Of a stretch of 64,000 nt of DNA, positions 56,160 to 64,000 are shown piece by piece. The notes under the pieces are model-generated. The model saw only the letters and a list, made by a program, of their open reading frames with translations, made no database searches and was not told the origin of the DNA. The stretch lies in the NCBI GenBank assembly GCA_963834365.1, contig CAWIBS010000030.1, positions 496,001-560,000 on the forward strand, given 5' to 3'. The stretch is from CAWJAP01 sp963834365. Lineage in GTDB: Bacteria > Acidobacteriota > Vicinamibacteria > Vicinamibacterales > Vicinamibacteraceae. A program made the position numbers and the translations under genes. The stretch's first letter is position 1. Each line of letters starts with the position of its first letter.

Positions 56160-56234
56160 TCCTCGCGCGTCCTCACGCCGAGAGTTGAGCGCCTGTTTTC
56201 CCTGGGTGTGACGGGGCTTCAGCCTCCAAGCCCA

Positions 56235-56349
56235 GCGCTCACTTGTGTCGACAACGGGCCCGCCCAGGTGGCGCCGGGCTTCAGCCCGGCCAGCGCGTGC
56301 CCGGGCAGGCCTGAAGGCCTGCGCCACATCACCAACACAAGTGAGCTCT
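56235..56349. repeat. Dispersed repeat family B, full copy
   Basis: About 115 bp bounded by inverted ends AGCGCTCACTTGTGT and ACACAAGTGAGCTCT, containing two inner hairpins: CCGGGC-TTCA-GCCCGG and GCAGGCC-TGAA-GGCCTGC. Sits between convergent atoE and ntrX-like genes. Same element as 61497-61608 in inverted orientation. No coding capacity; resembles a MITE or a REP pair. Confidence 0.85.
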
Positions 56350-56353
56350 GGGC

Positions 56354-57700
56354 TTAACGCCGTTTCAGGCCGAGCGAGCGGATCCGCTTGTGCAGGCTGG
56401 TGCGTTCCGACCCCAGGAGTCGCGCGGCGGCCGAGACGTTCCAGTCGGTCTGGTCGAGCGCCTGACGGATGCGATCCCGCTCCGCGGCGTCGCGAATCTC
56501 CTGCAGCCCGGTGGTCGTCCGGGGCGCCTGCGGCTGGCGGATCTCGAGGGGGATGGATTCGACGGTGAGGCGGTCGCCGGACGTGAGAATCGCCATCCGC
56601 TCGACGACGTTCCTGAGCTCGCGGACGTTGCCCGGCCAGGGATAGCGCTGGAGGGCGGGCACGACGTCCGGGTCGATGTCGCGCCGGCGGAAGTTGTTGC
56701 GGGCGCAGAACTCGGCGAGGAAGTAGGGGACCAGCTCGCCGATGTCCTGCAACCGCTCGCGCAGCGCCGGCACGCGAATCGGCACGACGCTGAGCCGATA
56801 GTAGAGGTCCTCCCTGAACGAGCCCTCGGCGATCAAGTTCGTCGAGGCGCCGGTTGGTGGCCGAGACGATCCGGACGGCGACGCGGATGGGTGCTCGCCC
56901 CCGACGCGCTGCAATTCACCATCCTGCAGGATGCGAAGCAGCTTGGCCTGCGACGCCTCGTGCAGGTCGCCCACTTCGTCGAGAAAGATCGTGCCGCCGT
57001 CGGCGAGCTCGAACTTGCCGCGTCTGAGGGACGCTGCGCCGGTGAAGGCGCCCTTCTCGTGCCCGAACAGCTCGCTCTCGATCAGCTCGGTGGGGATGGC
57101 CGCGCAGTTGACCTTCACGAACGGCCCGGAGGCGAACGGGCTCTGGCGATGGATGTGCGCCGCCAGCAGCTCCTTGCCGGTCCCCGACTCGCCGGCGAGC
57201 AGCACGCTCACGTCCGATCGGGCGACCTGCGTCGCCTGCTGAAGGGTGTGCTGGGTGGCGGCGCTCGAACCGATCATCGTCGGCGTGTCGCCGACCAGCT
57301 CGCGGAAGCGCTGGTTCTCGCGCTGCAGGTCCGACCGCTCGAGCGCGTTCTTCACGACCAGCAGGACGCGATCGCGGGCGAGCGGCTTCTCCAGGAAGTC
57401 GAAGGCGCCGCTGCGCGTGGCCTCGACCGCGTCGCGGATGGTCCCGTGCCCCGAAATCATCACCGCCGGCGCCAGGTCGTCGCTCTGTCTGAGCGACCGC
57501 AGCACGTCGATGCCGTTGCCGTCGGGCAGGCGGATGTCGAGCAGGTACATGTCGGCCCGTGCCCTGCGCCGCTCGACCTGGAGGCTGGCCGCCGACTCGA
57601 CGACCGTGACGCGATAGCCCTCGCCCTCCAGGATCAAGCGAAGGGACGAGCCGATGTTCGGCTCGTCGTCCACGATGACGATGTGATGGGTGCGGGTCAC
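56354..57700 (-). CDS. ntrX: Sigma-54-dependent response regulator, NtrX-like
   Basis: GTG at 57700 overlaps the kinase stop (GTGA). Receiver: IVIVDDEPNIGSSLRLILEGEG, DMYLLDIRLPDGNGIDVLRSL with phospho-accepting Asp, VMISGHGTIRDAVEATRSGAFDFLEKPL. AAA+ domain: LLAGESGTGKELLAAHIHRQS, VNCAAIPTELIESELFGHEKGAFTGA (GAFTGA contacts sigma-54), GTIFLDEVGDL. Fis-type helix-turn-helix ends TDWNVSAAARLLGSERTSLHKRIRSLGLKRR. Between about 56895 and 56835 the frame leaves and returns (GGEHPSASPSGSSRPPTGAST, expected GGEHPIRVAVRIVSATNRRLD-like), so two opposite indels are likely. About 448 residues. With ntrY-like kinase it forms a two-component system. Confidence 0.93.
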   Translation of the reverse strand: MTRTHHIVIVDDEPNIGSSLRLILEGEGYRVTVVESAASLQVERRRARADMYLLDIRLPDGNGIDVLRSLRQSDDLAPAVMISGHGTIRDAVEATRSGAFDFLEKPLARDRVLLVVKNALERSDLQRENQRFRELVGDTPTMIGSSAATQHTLQQATQVARSDVSVLLAGESGTGKELLAAHIHRQSPFASGPFVKVNCAAIPTELIESELFGHEKGAFTGAASLRRGKFELADGGTIFLDEVGDLHEASQAKLLRILQDGELQRVGGEHPSASPSGSSRPPTGASTNLIAEGSFREDLYYRLSVVPIRVPALRERLQDIGELVPYFLAEFCARNNFRRRDIDPDVVPALQRYPWPGNVRELRNVVERMAILTSGDRLTVESIPLEIRQPQAPRTTTGLQEIRDAAERDRIRQALDQTDWNVSAAARLLGSERTSLHKRIRSLGLKRR

Positions 57701-59153
57701 GCGACCGGCTCCGGGACCGCGGCCTGTCCGGCGGCAGGCAGCGTCACCCTGAAGGCCGCTCCGCCCAGTTCGCCGCCGACGAGCGTGATGTCGCCGCCGG
57801 ACAACAGCGCGTTCTTCCTGGCGATCGAGAGGCCCAATCCCATCCCGTGCCGCTTGAAGGTGATGGTGGGCTCGAACAGGGTCGCCGACGCGTCCTGGCC
57901 GAGGCCGGGCCCTGAATCGTGCACCTCGATCAGCACGGCGGTCGCGTCGGCTCTCGTCACGCGCGCGGACCGATCCGCCCGGTCCGGCCGCCTCTGCGGC
58001 GTTCTGCAGCAGATTGGTCAGGATGCCCTTCACGAGGTCCGCGTCCGCGTGCACGCGCGGCCCGCGCTCATCGAGCCGGAGATGGTAGGCCGTCTCCGGA
58101 TGGGCGGGGCGGAGCAGCGACACACGCTCGGCGACGATCGCATTGATGTCGAGGATCTCCGGATTCACCGGAGGCTCGGCTCGCGAACTCCGAGAACGCC
58201 CGCACGCGGCGCTCGAGCGCGTCGATCTCGCTGACGACGATCTGCACGGCCTGATCCATGAACGCACGGTCGGCCGGCGGGTGCCTGGCGAGCATCTCCT
58301 CCACCGTCAGCCGGATGGGCGTGAGCGAGTTCTTCAGCTCGTGGGCGGTCTTGCGCGCGAGCGACTGCCAGCTCGCCATGCGCGTGAGATGGACGAGCCG
58401 TTCGCGGCTCTGTCGCAGCTGATCGGCCATGCGGTTGAAGGCGTCGACGGCGCGTTCCACTTCGTCGCGGGCGTCGTCGGCCGGATCCCGCCCGGTCTCG
58501 ACGCGCCGCGACCAGTCGCCCGCCGCGAAATCGGTGAGTCCCGCCGTGAGCTGCTGGATCGGCTGGCTGATCCGGTGGGCAATGTAGATCAGCGGCGCCA
58601 GCGAGACGAGCCACGCCGCGCCGAGCAGCAGCAGAAGCGTGAGGGTGAACCCTCGCCTGAGGTCGCGCCCCTCGATCGAGTCCACGAGCGCCCGGGTCTG
58701 CCGGAGCTGATTGGTGAGCTGCGCCATCGGATCCCGCGCAGGTCGCGGCCGTAGAGCTCGACCCCGCGATTGGCCGGATCCTCGCGGCGCCGCATGTAGT
58801 CCACCCGATCGCCGCTCGAACCGGAAAGGCCAAATCGTTCGGCCTCGCCGCTGTCCCAGAACGCACGAACCGGCGTCTGGCCAGGCGGCGGGATTGGCCA
58901 CGGTGTACGTCGTCGGCGTGACCCGGCCGGCGAGGGCGTCCTGCTTCAGCGCTTCCCGTTCGTGTTGATAGAACTGCCTGACGGTGGCTTCGAGCGTCCG
59001 CGACAGACGGTCGAGCTCGCCAGTGGTCGCGTAGCCGAGACTGCGATCGAGCAGCGACGTGGAGATCCAGATCGTCGCGGCCAGCGGCAGGACCGTCGCG
59101 GCGACGAAGGCGGCGATCAGACGGTTCCGGAGTCGAGTCACACGTCGTGACAC
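57697..59153 (-). CDS. ntrY: NtrY-like sensor histidine kinase (frame changes inside)
   Basis: GTG at 59153. Two membrane spans, LIAAFVAATVLPLAATIWIS and FTLTLLLLLGAAWLVSLAPLIYI, enclose a periplasmic part; HAMP RISQPIQQLTAGLTDFAAGDWSRRV; H-box WQSLARKTAHELKNSLTPIRLTVEEML; N-box LTNLLQNAAEAAG; G-boxes HDSGPGLG and GMGLGLSIARK. The wording AHELKNSLTPI is typical of NtrY-class kinases. Frames change near 58870, 58740, 58175 and 57965. Stops 4 bases into ntrX. About 485 residues. Confidence 0.9.
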
Positions 59154-59267
59154 GCATCTGACGAGTCACCAGTGCGACTCTGACGGATCGCAGATCAGAT
59201 CGGTCGACGGCAGCCACGGACAGAGATCGACCTGACGAAAACGATCTGACCGCAGTGCGAATGCGCG

Positions 59268-59852
59268 TCAGCTCGCAGCCGGCCCGGCCTCGATCGCGTG
59301 CGTCAGCTCCTCGGCCTTGCGCCGGCGGCTCAATCTGTCGATCAACCACCGCAGCGTGAGCCCGGCGTCCTCGTCGGCCGCCGGGGCGTCGCCGTCGAGT
59401 ATTCGATACTCCAGCCGGACCCAGAACGGGCGATCGCGTCCCAGCGAGCCGAGTGCGCGGACGGAGACCGTCAGCTGTTCGAGGCACCAGGCCTCGGCGC
59501 CCGCCGACGTCAGATGCGAGATCGAACGCGGCGGTACGCCGGCCAGCGTCACCGCGAATCGTTCTTCCCAGAGATCGTAGCTCAGAACGAAGACCTGCCG
59601 GCTCTGTGCAACCGCCGTTGCGCCCCGGTCCGGCAGCACCGACAGCCCGAGATCGACCGACACCGATCGGCCGTCCTTCAGTCGAGCGAGCGTCTCGCCC
59701 TTGATGAAGCCGAACGCCGGGGCGCGGACGTGCACGGCGTCACCCGCGAGGCTGATGGTGACCGCCTGTGCCGACGCTCGCGCCGCCGGCCACGCCAGCA
59801 GCGTCACGATCGCGAAGACGATCCGCCGGTCGCTGGGTTGCGCGAGCACCAT
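59268..59852 (-). CDS. DUF4390-like exported protein
   Basis: 194 residues, intact. Signal peptide IVFAIVTLLAWPAARASAQ, then AVTISLAGDAVHVRAPAFGFIKGETLARLKDGRSVSVDLGLSVLP, QVFVLSYDLWEERFAVTL and FWVRLEYRILDG, a beta-rich layout with the LxxGxxVxxxLxL...YDLWEExF pattern I associate with DUF4390. Its ATG overlaps the stop of the BamA-like gene (TGATG), and an NtrYX pair follows. In proteobacteria DUF4390 genes also sit next to ntrY/ntrX, which supports the call. Function unknown. Confidence 0.72.
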   Translation of the reverse strand: MVLAQPSDRRIVFAIVTLLAWPAARASAQAVTISLAGDAVHVRAPAFGFIKGETLARLKDGRSVSVDLGLSVLPDRGATAVAQSRQVFVLSYDLWEERFAVTLAGVPPRSISHLTSAGAEAWCLEQLTVSVRALGSLGRDRPFWVRLEYRILDGDAPAADEDAGLTLRWLIDRLSRRRKAEELTHAIEAGPAAS

Positions 59853-61357
59853 CAGTATCGGATACCCGTCGTGAACACGGCGCGGACCTGGTCGGTATTG
59901 AGAGGGAAGCCCAGCGTGAGGAAGAAGTTGTCGCCGTGAAAACCGCCGCCCGCGGCGACGCGCAGCCGGGCATCGGTGTCACGGTCCCACACCGAGCCTG
60001 TGTCGAGGAACAGCGCCAGGCCCGAGTACCGGTACTCCAGCGAGCCGTGAAACATCCGGTCCCCGCCGGCCGGCGCGATGTCGTACTTGTTCCAGCCCCG
60101 GAGGGTCTGGGAATCGCCGAGCGAGAACCGTTCGAACAGCGGCGCGTCGCCGGTGAGTCCGCCGCCCATGACCGAGACGAGCACGCTGTGCCTCGCCCAT
60201 CGCGATCGGTAGCTGCCTCGCACGAAGTAGCGCTCGTACTCGAGATCGCTCTCGAGCGCGTCCGTCCCGGCTCGCAGCGAGGCAAGCGCTTCCAGGCGGT
60301 GCCCGGAATCGGAGTCGTCTTTCCACTGCTGCGAATAGCCGAGCGTCACGATCGCCGCATTGGCCATCTGCGAACCGGAACCCCCGAACAGCGGATCGAG
60401 CTCCGAGATGCTGACGCCCGCGCTCAGCCTGACGTGCGGGCTGAAGCCGAAGGTCACCTGCGGCGTCACCGTCGTCCGCGTCTCGTACGGTCCGGGAATG
60501 CGCGGGTTCAACTCGATCGCGGCCAGCGTGGCGGGCTCCCAGTCCTGATCGAAGATCGACCACTCCAGGCTGGCGCCAAGACGCTCGGTGCCGAGATTCC
60601 TCGATTCGAAACGAAGCGCGAAGCCGGAGTACTCCTCGATCAGGTCGTCGGCGTTGTCGATGGCGACGATCGGCGTGAGTCGGACGTTGCGACTGCCGAG
60701 CGGGAGGCTGAAGTAGCCGCCCCACCCATGCTTGGAGTGGTAGACGAACTTCGAGGTCGGCTGTTCGAACGGGATCCAGCGGGCCGATTCGGCCTTGTTC
60801 AGCTCGAACACGAGGGAAATCTGGCCAGGCTGGCTGCCGCGGACCGCTCTTCGACTCACCTCGTGATCCGGGAGCGCTTCCTCCAGTCGCGTTTCCAGCC
60901 GGTCGGCTTCCTCGGAATCGAGCGGTCTGCCGGCCAGCGCGTAAAGGGCGTCGCGCAACTCCTGGCCGACGTCATCGTCGGCGTCGCCCCTGATCTCGAC
61001 GCGCTCGACGATGTAGCGGGCGTTGACGTTGACCTCACGATCCTGGTCGCGGAGGGGAGCCACGACGAAGACGACGCGAAGATCGCCGAACGGATCGAGG
61101 GCCGCGCGTACCGCGGCGACGAGGCGCGGCTGTTCGGCCTCGATGCGCGCGGCGAGCTCCTTGAGCCGCTCCCGGTCGAGCGGCGCGCCGGCGAGCCTCG
61201 CGATCGCTTCCTGCAAACCGGGGCTGAGCTCGGCGAGGTCGAGCCCCGACACCTGCGCCGATGCGATTGCGGTCCCCTCCGGCGCTTCGATCTCCTGCGC
61301 GCCTGCCGCCGGGATCAACAGGGCCACCCATGCGAGCAGCAGTCCCAGAGTTCTCAT
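59852..61357 (-). CDS. BamA/TamA-like outer membrane protein (Omp85 superfamily)
   Basis: 501 residues, intact. Signal peptide TLGLLLAWVALLIPAAGAQ; POTRA-type region with two repeats (ASAQVSGLDLAELSPGLQEAIARLAGAPLDRERLKELAARIE and VNARYIVERVEIRGDADDDVGQELRDALYALAGRPLDSEEADRLETRLEEAL); then a beta-barrel with alternating strands and the loop-6 type motif SLGDSQTLRGWNKYDIAPAGGDRMFHGSLEYRYSGLALFLDTGSVWD, ending FPLNTDQVRAVFTTGIRY with C-terminal aromatic. Too short for the five-POTRA BamA; a lone Omp85 paralog, perhaps TamA- or patatin-barrel-like. Shares an operon with DUF4390 and NtrYX, suggesting envelope-stress linkage (inference). Confidence 0.88.
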   Translation of the reverse strand: MRTLGLLLAWVALLIPAAGAQEIEAPEGTAIASAQVSGLDLAELSPGLQEAIARLAGAPLDRERLKELAARIEAEQPRLVAAVRAALDPFGDLRVVFVVAPLRDQDREVNVNARYIVERVEIRGDADDDVGQELRDALYALAGRPLDSEEADRLETRLEEALPDHEVSRRAVRGSQPGQISLVFELNKAESARWIPFEQPTSKFVYHSKHGWGGYFSLPLGSRNVRLTPIVAIDNADDLIEEYSGFALRFESRNLGTERLGASLEWSIFDQDWEPATLAAIELNPRIPGPYETRTTVTPQVTFGFSPHVRLSAGVSISELDPLFGGSGSQMANAAIVTLGYSQQWKDDSDSGHRLEALASLRAGTDALESDLEYERYFVRGSYRSRWARHSVLVSVMGGGLTGDAPLFERFSLGDSQTLRGWNKYDIAPAGGDRMFHGSLEYRYSGLALFLDTGSVWDRDTDARLRVAAGGGFHGDNFFLTLGFPLNTDQVRAVFTTGIRY

Positions 61358-61496
61358 GCCCGAGCCCGGTGAGCAATTCGGACGCCGAGTGCTAACCGGT
61401 TGATTATGAAGCAGATGGACTGCGAAGTCCCTGTGACGGGACGTCACACGTGTGGCGCCCGCGCCACAGTTATCAGGGTCGCCATCGTGCGTGCGG

Positions 61497-61608
61497 AGTT
61501 CACTTGCACTGACAAAGTGGCGCAGGCCTTTAGGCCTGCCCGGGCCCGCGTTGGCCGGGCTGAAGCCCGGCGCCACCTTGGCGGGCCCGTTGTCAACACA
61601 AGTGAACT
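61497..61608. repeat. Dispersed repeat family B, full copy
   Basis: About 112 bp bounded by AGTTCACTTGCACTGACAA and TTGTCAACACAAGTGAACT, with inner hairpins GCAGGCC-TTTA-GGCCTGC and CCGGGC-TGAA-GCCCGG. It is the reverse orientation of 56235-56349 and directly abuts the stop codon of the nucleotidyltransferase gene. Fills the gap to the BamA-like gene. Confidence 0.88.
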
Positions 61609-61613
61609 GCGGG

Positions 61614-62729
61614 TCAGAAGCCCGCGGCGCGAAGACCGAGCCAGCGGGCGACACGCCAGGGATGTCGAACGAGTCGCACGCCGGTGAGCGACCGTTCAAC
61701 CGGCACTCCGTAGTACGCGTGCAGCCACCAGTCGGAAGGATTCAACAGCTCGCGGAACATCACGGTCGGTCGCCGACGCGCCAGCACCGAGCGGAGCGGA
61801 CGGATGACGTGGCCAACCCCAGGCGGGATTGACGCTGTCGGCAGCGGAGCGTAGCCTTCGACTGCCGTTGGCAGGGGTATCACGTAGTGCAGGCAGGCGA
61901 GCGCATTGAGGACGAACGGATACTCTGCCTTCAGGCGTCGCCAGTCGATCTCTGGATGGAAGATCGACGCGTAGCGCAGCAGGTCGACGACGCCGATGAG
62001 TCGAAGGCGGCCGTCCCAGGACGGTTCCAGCAGGTGGTGCACGAGCTGGCGAAGGGTATCGAGATGGCCGAGCGTGCGGGCCGGAGTGCCGTTCAGCGCG
62101 AACGACCGCGGCGGCTCCGACAGGTTGGACATCGAGATCGAGGTCAGCGTGTCGCGCGTGATCGCGTTGACGTGGATCTCGACGCTGATCGGCAGGCCGC
62201 CTCCGGAACGGGCGGCGATCGGCAGGTGATGCGCGTTGCTGCCAAAGCGCCGGGACGTCCGTTCCGCCTGGAAGCCCAGGGCCACGAGCGCGGCCTGCGC
62301 TCGTCGTGCGTCCGCCGTGGGCACGAGGAGGTCCACGTCGCTCATCGGACGCAGGGTCGGTGAGTCGTAAATCATCCATGCCAGGGCGCTGCCTTTGAGC
62401 ACCAATGCGTTGATGGAAATCCGTGAGAGTGCTTGTAGTATTTCGGTCACGGCCGCGGTGCGTTCCCGATGCCACACGCGATGTCGGAGGACGAGCGCCT
62501 CGAGCTGCCGCATGGTGAGCTCGGGGACGGCGTGGCGGTGGGGGTCGAGGCTGGCGTGGACGAGGGGGGCCAACCGGCTCGATTCCGCCTCGCCGGCCAG
62601 CGTCTCCCACCCGTCGGGATCGAGACGCAGCGCGCCGGGTTCCAGGGCCGAGTCGCGCACGGCGGCGCGCGCCACGCTCAGGAGCAGCGTCGCCGTGGAG
62701 GCGGCGGTTGCGAGGCATGACTCGTGCAC
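61614..62729 (-). CDS. Nucleotidyltransferase family protein (PF14907 type)
   Basis: 371 residues, intact, no signal peptide. The core LSRISINALVLKGSALAWMIYDSPTLRPMSDVDLLVPTADARRAQAALVALGFQ is the nucleotidyltransferase fold of this family (KG..LA...Y....R...DVDLLV), with acid residues of MSDVDLLV as metal ligands; HLDTLRQLVHHLLEPSWDGRLRLIGVVDLLRY is the usual later block. Such genes often accompany peptide-modification and capsule clusters; true substrate unknown. It is divergent from the radical SAM gene with 114 bp between starts. Confidence 0.85.
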   Translation of the reverse strand: MHESCLATAASTATLLLSVARAAVRDSALEPGALRLDPDGWETLAGEAESSRLAPLVHASLDPHRHAVPELTMRQLEALVLRHRVWHRERTAAVTEILQALSRISINALVLKGSALAWMIYDSPTLRPMSDVDLLVPTADARRAQAALVALGFQAERTSRRFGSNAHHLPIAARSGGGLPISVEIHVNAITRDTLTSISMSNLSEPPRSFALNGTPARTLGHLDTLRQLVHHLLEPSWDGRLRLIGVVDLLRYASIFHPEIDWRRLKAEYPFVLNALACLHYVIPLPTAVEGYAPLPTASIPPGVGHVIRPLRSVLARRRPTVMFRELLNPSDWWLHAYYGVPVERSLTGVRLVRHPWRVARWLGLRAAGF

Positions 62730-62843
62730 GGCTCAGCTTTCCACTTCGTGTTCACGTCGCGCCGACCGCGCGCGTGACCGATCGTTCGTCATGACGGGAC
62801 GTCGCCGCGACCTCGCGCGCGTGCGCTCAACCGCAGGGACACC

Positions 62844-64000
62844 ATGAGCATTGAAGTCCGGCCACTCGGCGTCAAGTGCAATATCCAGTGCCAGTACCGT
62901 TATCAGAACCCGCAACGCGATGCGGGCAACATCGCGACCGAGTTCGACGTGCCCAAGATGAAGGCGGCGCTCGAGCGGGCAGGGTCCAACTTCACCATCT
63001 TCGGCGGCGAGCCGCTGCTGGTGCCGGAAGCGGTACTGGAAGATCTCTGGGCGTTCGGGCTCGAGAAGTTCGGCACCAACGGGATCCAGACCAACGGCTC
63101 GCTCATCACCGAGCGGCATATCGAGCTCTTCAAACGCTACAAGGTGAACGTCGGGATCTCCGTGGACGGACCGGAGGACCTCAACGACGTCCGCTGGGCC
63201 GGCACCCTGAGGCTGACGCGCGAGGCGACGGCGAAGACACACGCGGCGATCGAACGCCTCGTGCGCGAAGGGATCATCCCGAGCCTGATCGTCACGCTCC
63301 ATCGCAATAACGCCACGGCCGACAAGCTGCCGCGCATGCGCGACTGGTTCCGCTACCTCGACATGCTCGGCATCACGAGCTCGCGCCTGCACGACCTCGA
63401 GATTGAGAGCCCCGCGGTCGGCGCGAAGTACGGGCTCACGGTTGACGAGCAGGTCGCCGCCTTCCTGGACTTCGCGGCGCTCGAAGGCGAGCTCCAGGGG
63501 CTGCGCTTCGACGTCTTCTCCGACATCCGCAAGATGCTGCTGGGCGAGGACAACTACACCACCTGCGTCTGGAACGCCTGCGACCCCTACACCACGCGGG
63601 CCGTGCAGGGGATCGAGGGGCACGGGCAGCGCAGCAACTGCGGACGGACGAACAAGGACGGCATCGACTTCGTCAAGGCCGACCGCGAAGGCTTCGAACG
63701 CTATCTGGCGCTCTACCACGCGCCGCAGCACGCCGGCGGGTGCCACGGCTGCCGTTTCTTCGTGATGTGCAAGGGCCAGTGCCCCGGGGGCTCGATCGAC
63801 GGCGACTGGCGCAACCGGTCGAGCAAGTGCGGGTTGTGGATGGCCCTCTACGAGCGCTTCGAGGCGGAGATCGTCGCCGAGGGACGGGTCCCGATCTCGC
63901 TCGGCCCGTATCGCGCCGCGCTGGAGCAGTTCGCGTTGCGCGAATGGTCCGCCGGGCGCAACGCCTACCTCCACCAGGAGGTCACGCGCCTGCAGGCGCC
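62844..64000 (+). CDS. Radical SAM/SPASM enzyme, partial at right edge, third cluster Cys replaced by Arg
   Basis: 385 codons open to the window end, no frame fault. ATG at 62844, AGGGAC upstream. The SAM cluster motif reads VKCNIQCQYRYQNP: Cys12 and Cys16 are present but residue 19, expected Cys, is Arg (CGT for TGT). GGEP follows at residues 54-57. The C-terminal half has Cys at 241, 246 and 266 and a SPASM pattern C300-x2-C303-x5-C309-x3-C313 plus C329 (CHGCRFFVMCKGQCPGGSIDGDW), for auxiliary 4Fe-4S clusters as in peptide-modifying enzymes (PqqE, AnSME, MftC). Substrate unknown; a precursor peptide would be expected beyond the window. Confidence 0.88.
   Translation, partial: MSIEVRPLGVKCNIQCQYRYQNPQRDAGNIATEFDVPKMKAALERAGSNFTIFGGEPLLVPEAVLEDLWAFGLEKFGTNGIQTNGSLITERHIELFKRYKVNVGISVDGPEDLNDVRWAGTLRLTREATAKTHAAIERLVREGIIPSLIVTLHRNNATADKLPRMRDWFRYLDMLGITSSRLHDLEIESPAVGAKYGLTVDEQVAAFLDFAALEGELQGLRFDVFSDIRKMLLGEDNYTTCVWNACDPYTTRAVQGIEGHGQRSNCGRTNKDGIDFVKADREGFERYLALYHAPQHAGGCHGCRFFVMCKGQCPGGSIDGDWRNRSSKCGLWMALYERFEAEIVAEGRVPISLGPYRAALEQFALREWSAGRNAYLHQEVTRLQA

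Overview
The window is high-GC bacterial chromosome carrying the replication-origin neighbourhood. Three things point to an Acidobacteriota lineage, most likely Vicinamibacteria: the gene order (rsmG-parA-parB next to atp genes, rpmH-rnpA-yidD-yidC, dnaA-dnaN-gyrB-gyrA), the crowd of Ser/Thr kinases fused to TolB/WD40-like propellers, and the ECF sigma factor next to one of these kinases. The assignment is an inference from gene content and style; there is no rRNA gene in the window.

Layout. 1-10.9 kb (minus strand) is one long housekeeping run read away from oriC: rpmH, rnpA, yidD, yidC, jag, mnmE, mnmG, rsmG, parA, parB, then selD (with an in-frame UGA at the catalytic position) and two ATP synthase b-type subunits. 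10.9-13.1 kb holds DnaA boxes on both sides of dnaA. 11.4-19.6 kb (plus) is dnaA, dnaN, gyrB, gyrA. 19.7-26.8 kb is mostly minus strand: pcrA/uvrD, glmS, glmU, rsmI, with a damaged four-helix-bundle gene between pcrA and glmS. 26.8-33.6 kb holds a DUF885 peptidase-like gene, an FmdB-type zinc ribbon protein, galU, serS, a class A beta-lactamase-like gene, a HpcH/HpaI aldolase and tRNA-Ser(UGA). 33.7-34.0 kb is a toxin-antitoxin remnant.

34-51 kb is the accessory, regulation-rich part. It has three Ser/Thr kinases with C-terminal propellers, a winged-helix-FHA regulator overlapping one kinase, an ECF sigma factor beside another, and three members of a small secreted HExxH protein family. Two of these HExxH genes are divergently transcribed from a kinase gene, and one such unit has been partly duplicated in tandem with a 151-bp direct repeat. 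ileS (IleS2-like) lies in the middle. 51-64 kb holds a CHRD-domain protein, a PQQ-dependent dehydrogenase with fused cytochrome c and its small upstream partner, an AtoE-like fatty-acid transporter, an operon BamA-like / DUF4390-like / NtrY / NtrX, and at the right edge a divergent pair made of a PF14907-type nucleotidyltransferase and a radical SAM/SPASM enzyme that runs off the window.

Two small dispersed repeat families sit mostly at gene ends: a 25-bp element with a GTCCGGC/GCCGGAC hairpin, and a ~112-115-bp element with terminal inverted repeats and two inner hairpins.

A caution for every user of this annotation: more than 25 genes, including essential single-copy ones (dnaA, dnaN, gyrA, gyrB, serS, ileS, mnmG), change reading frame internally. 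Where the expected protein is clear, the fault is usually one extra base. This looks like uncorrected sequencing error, not gene decay, so I give full gene spans and mark approximate frame changes. Positions of frame changes were judged by eye.
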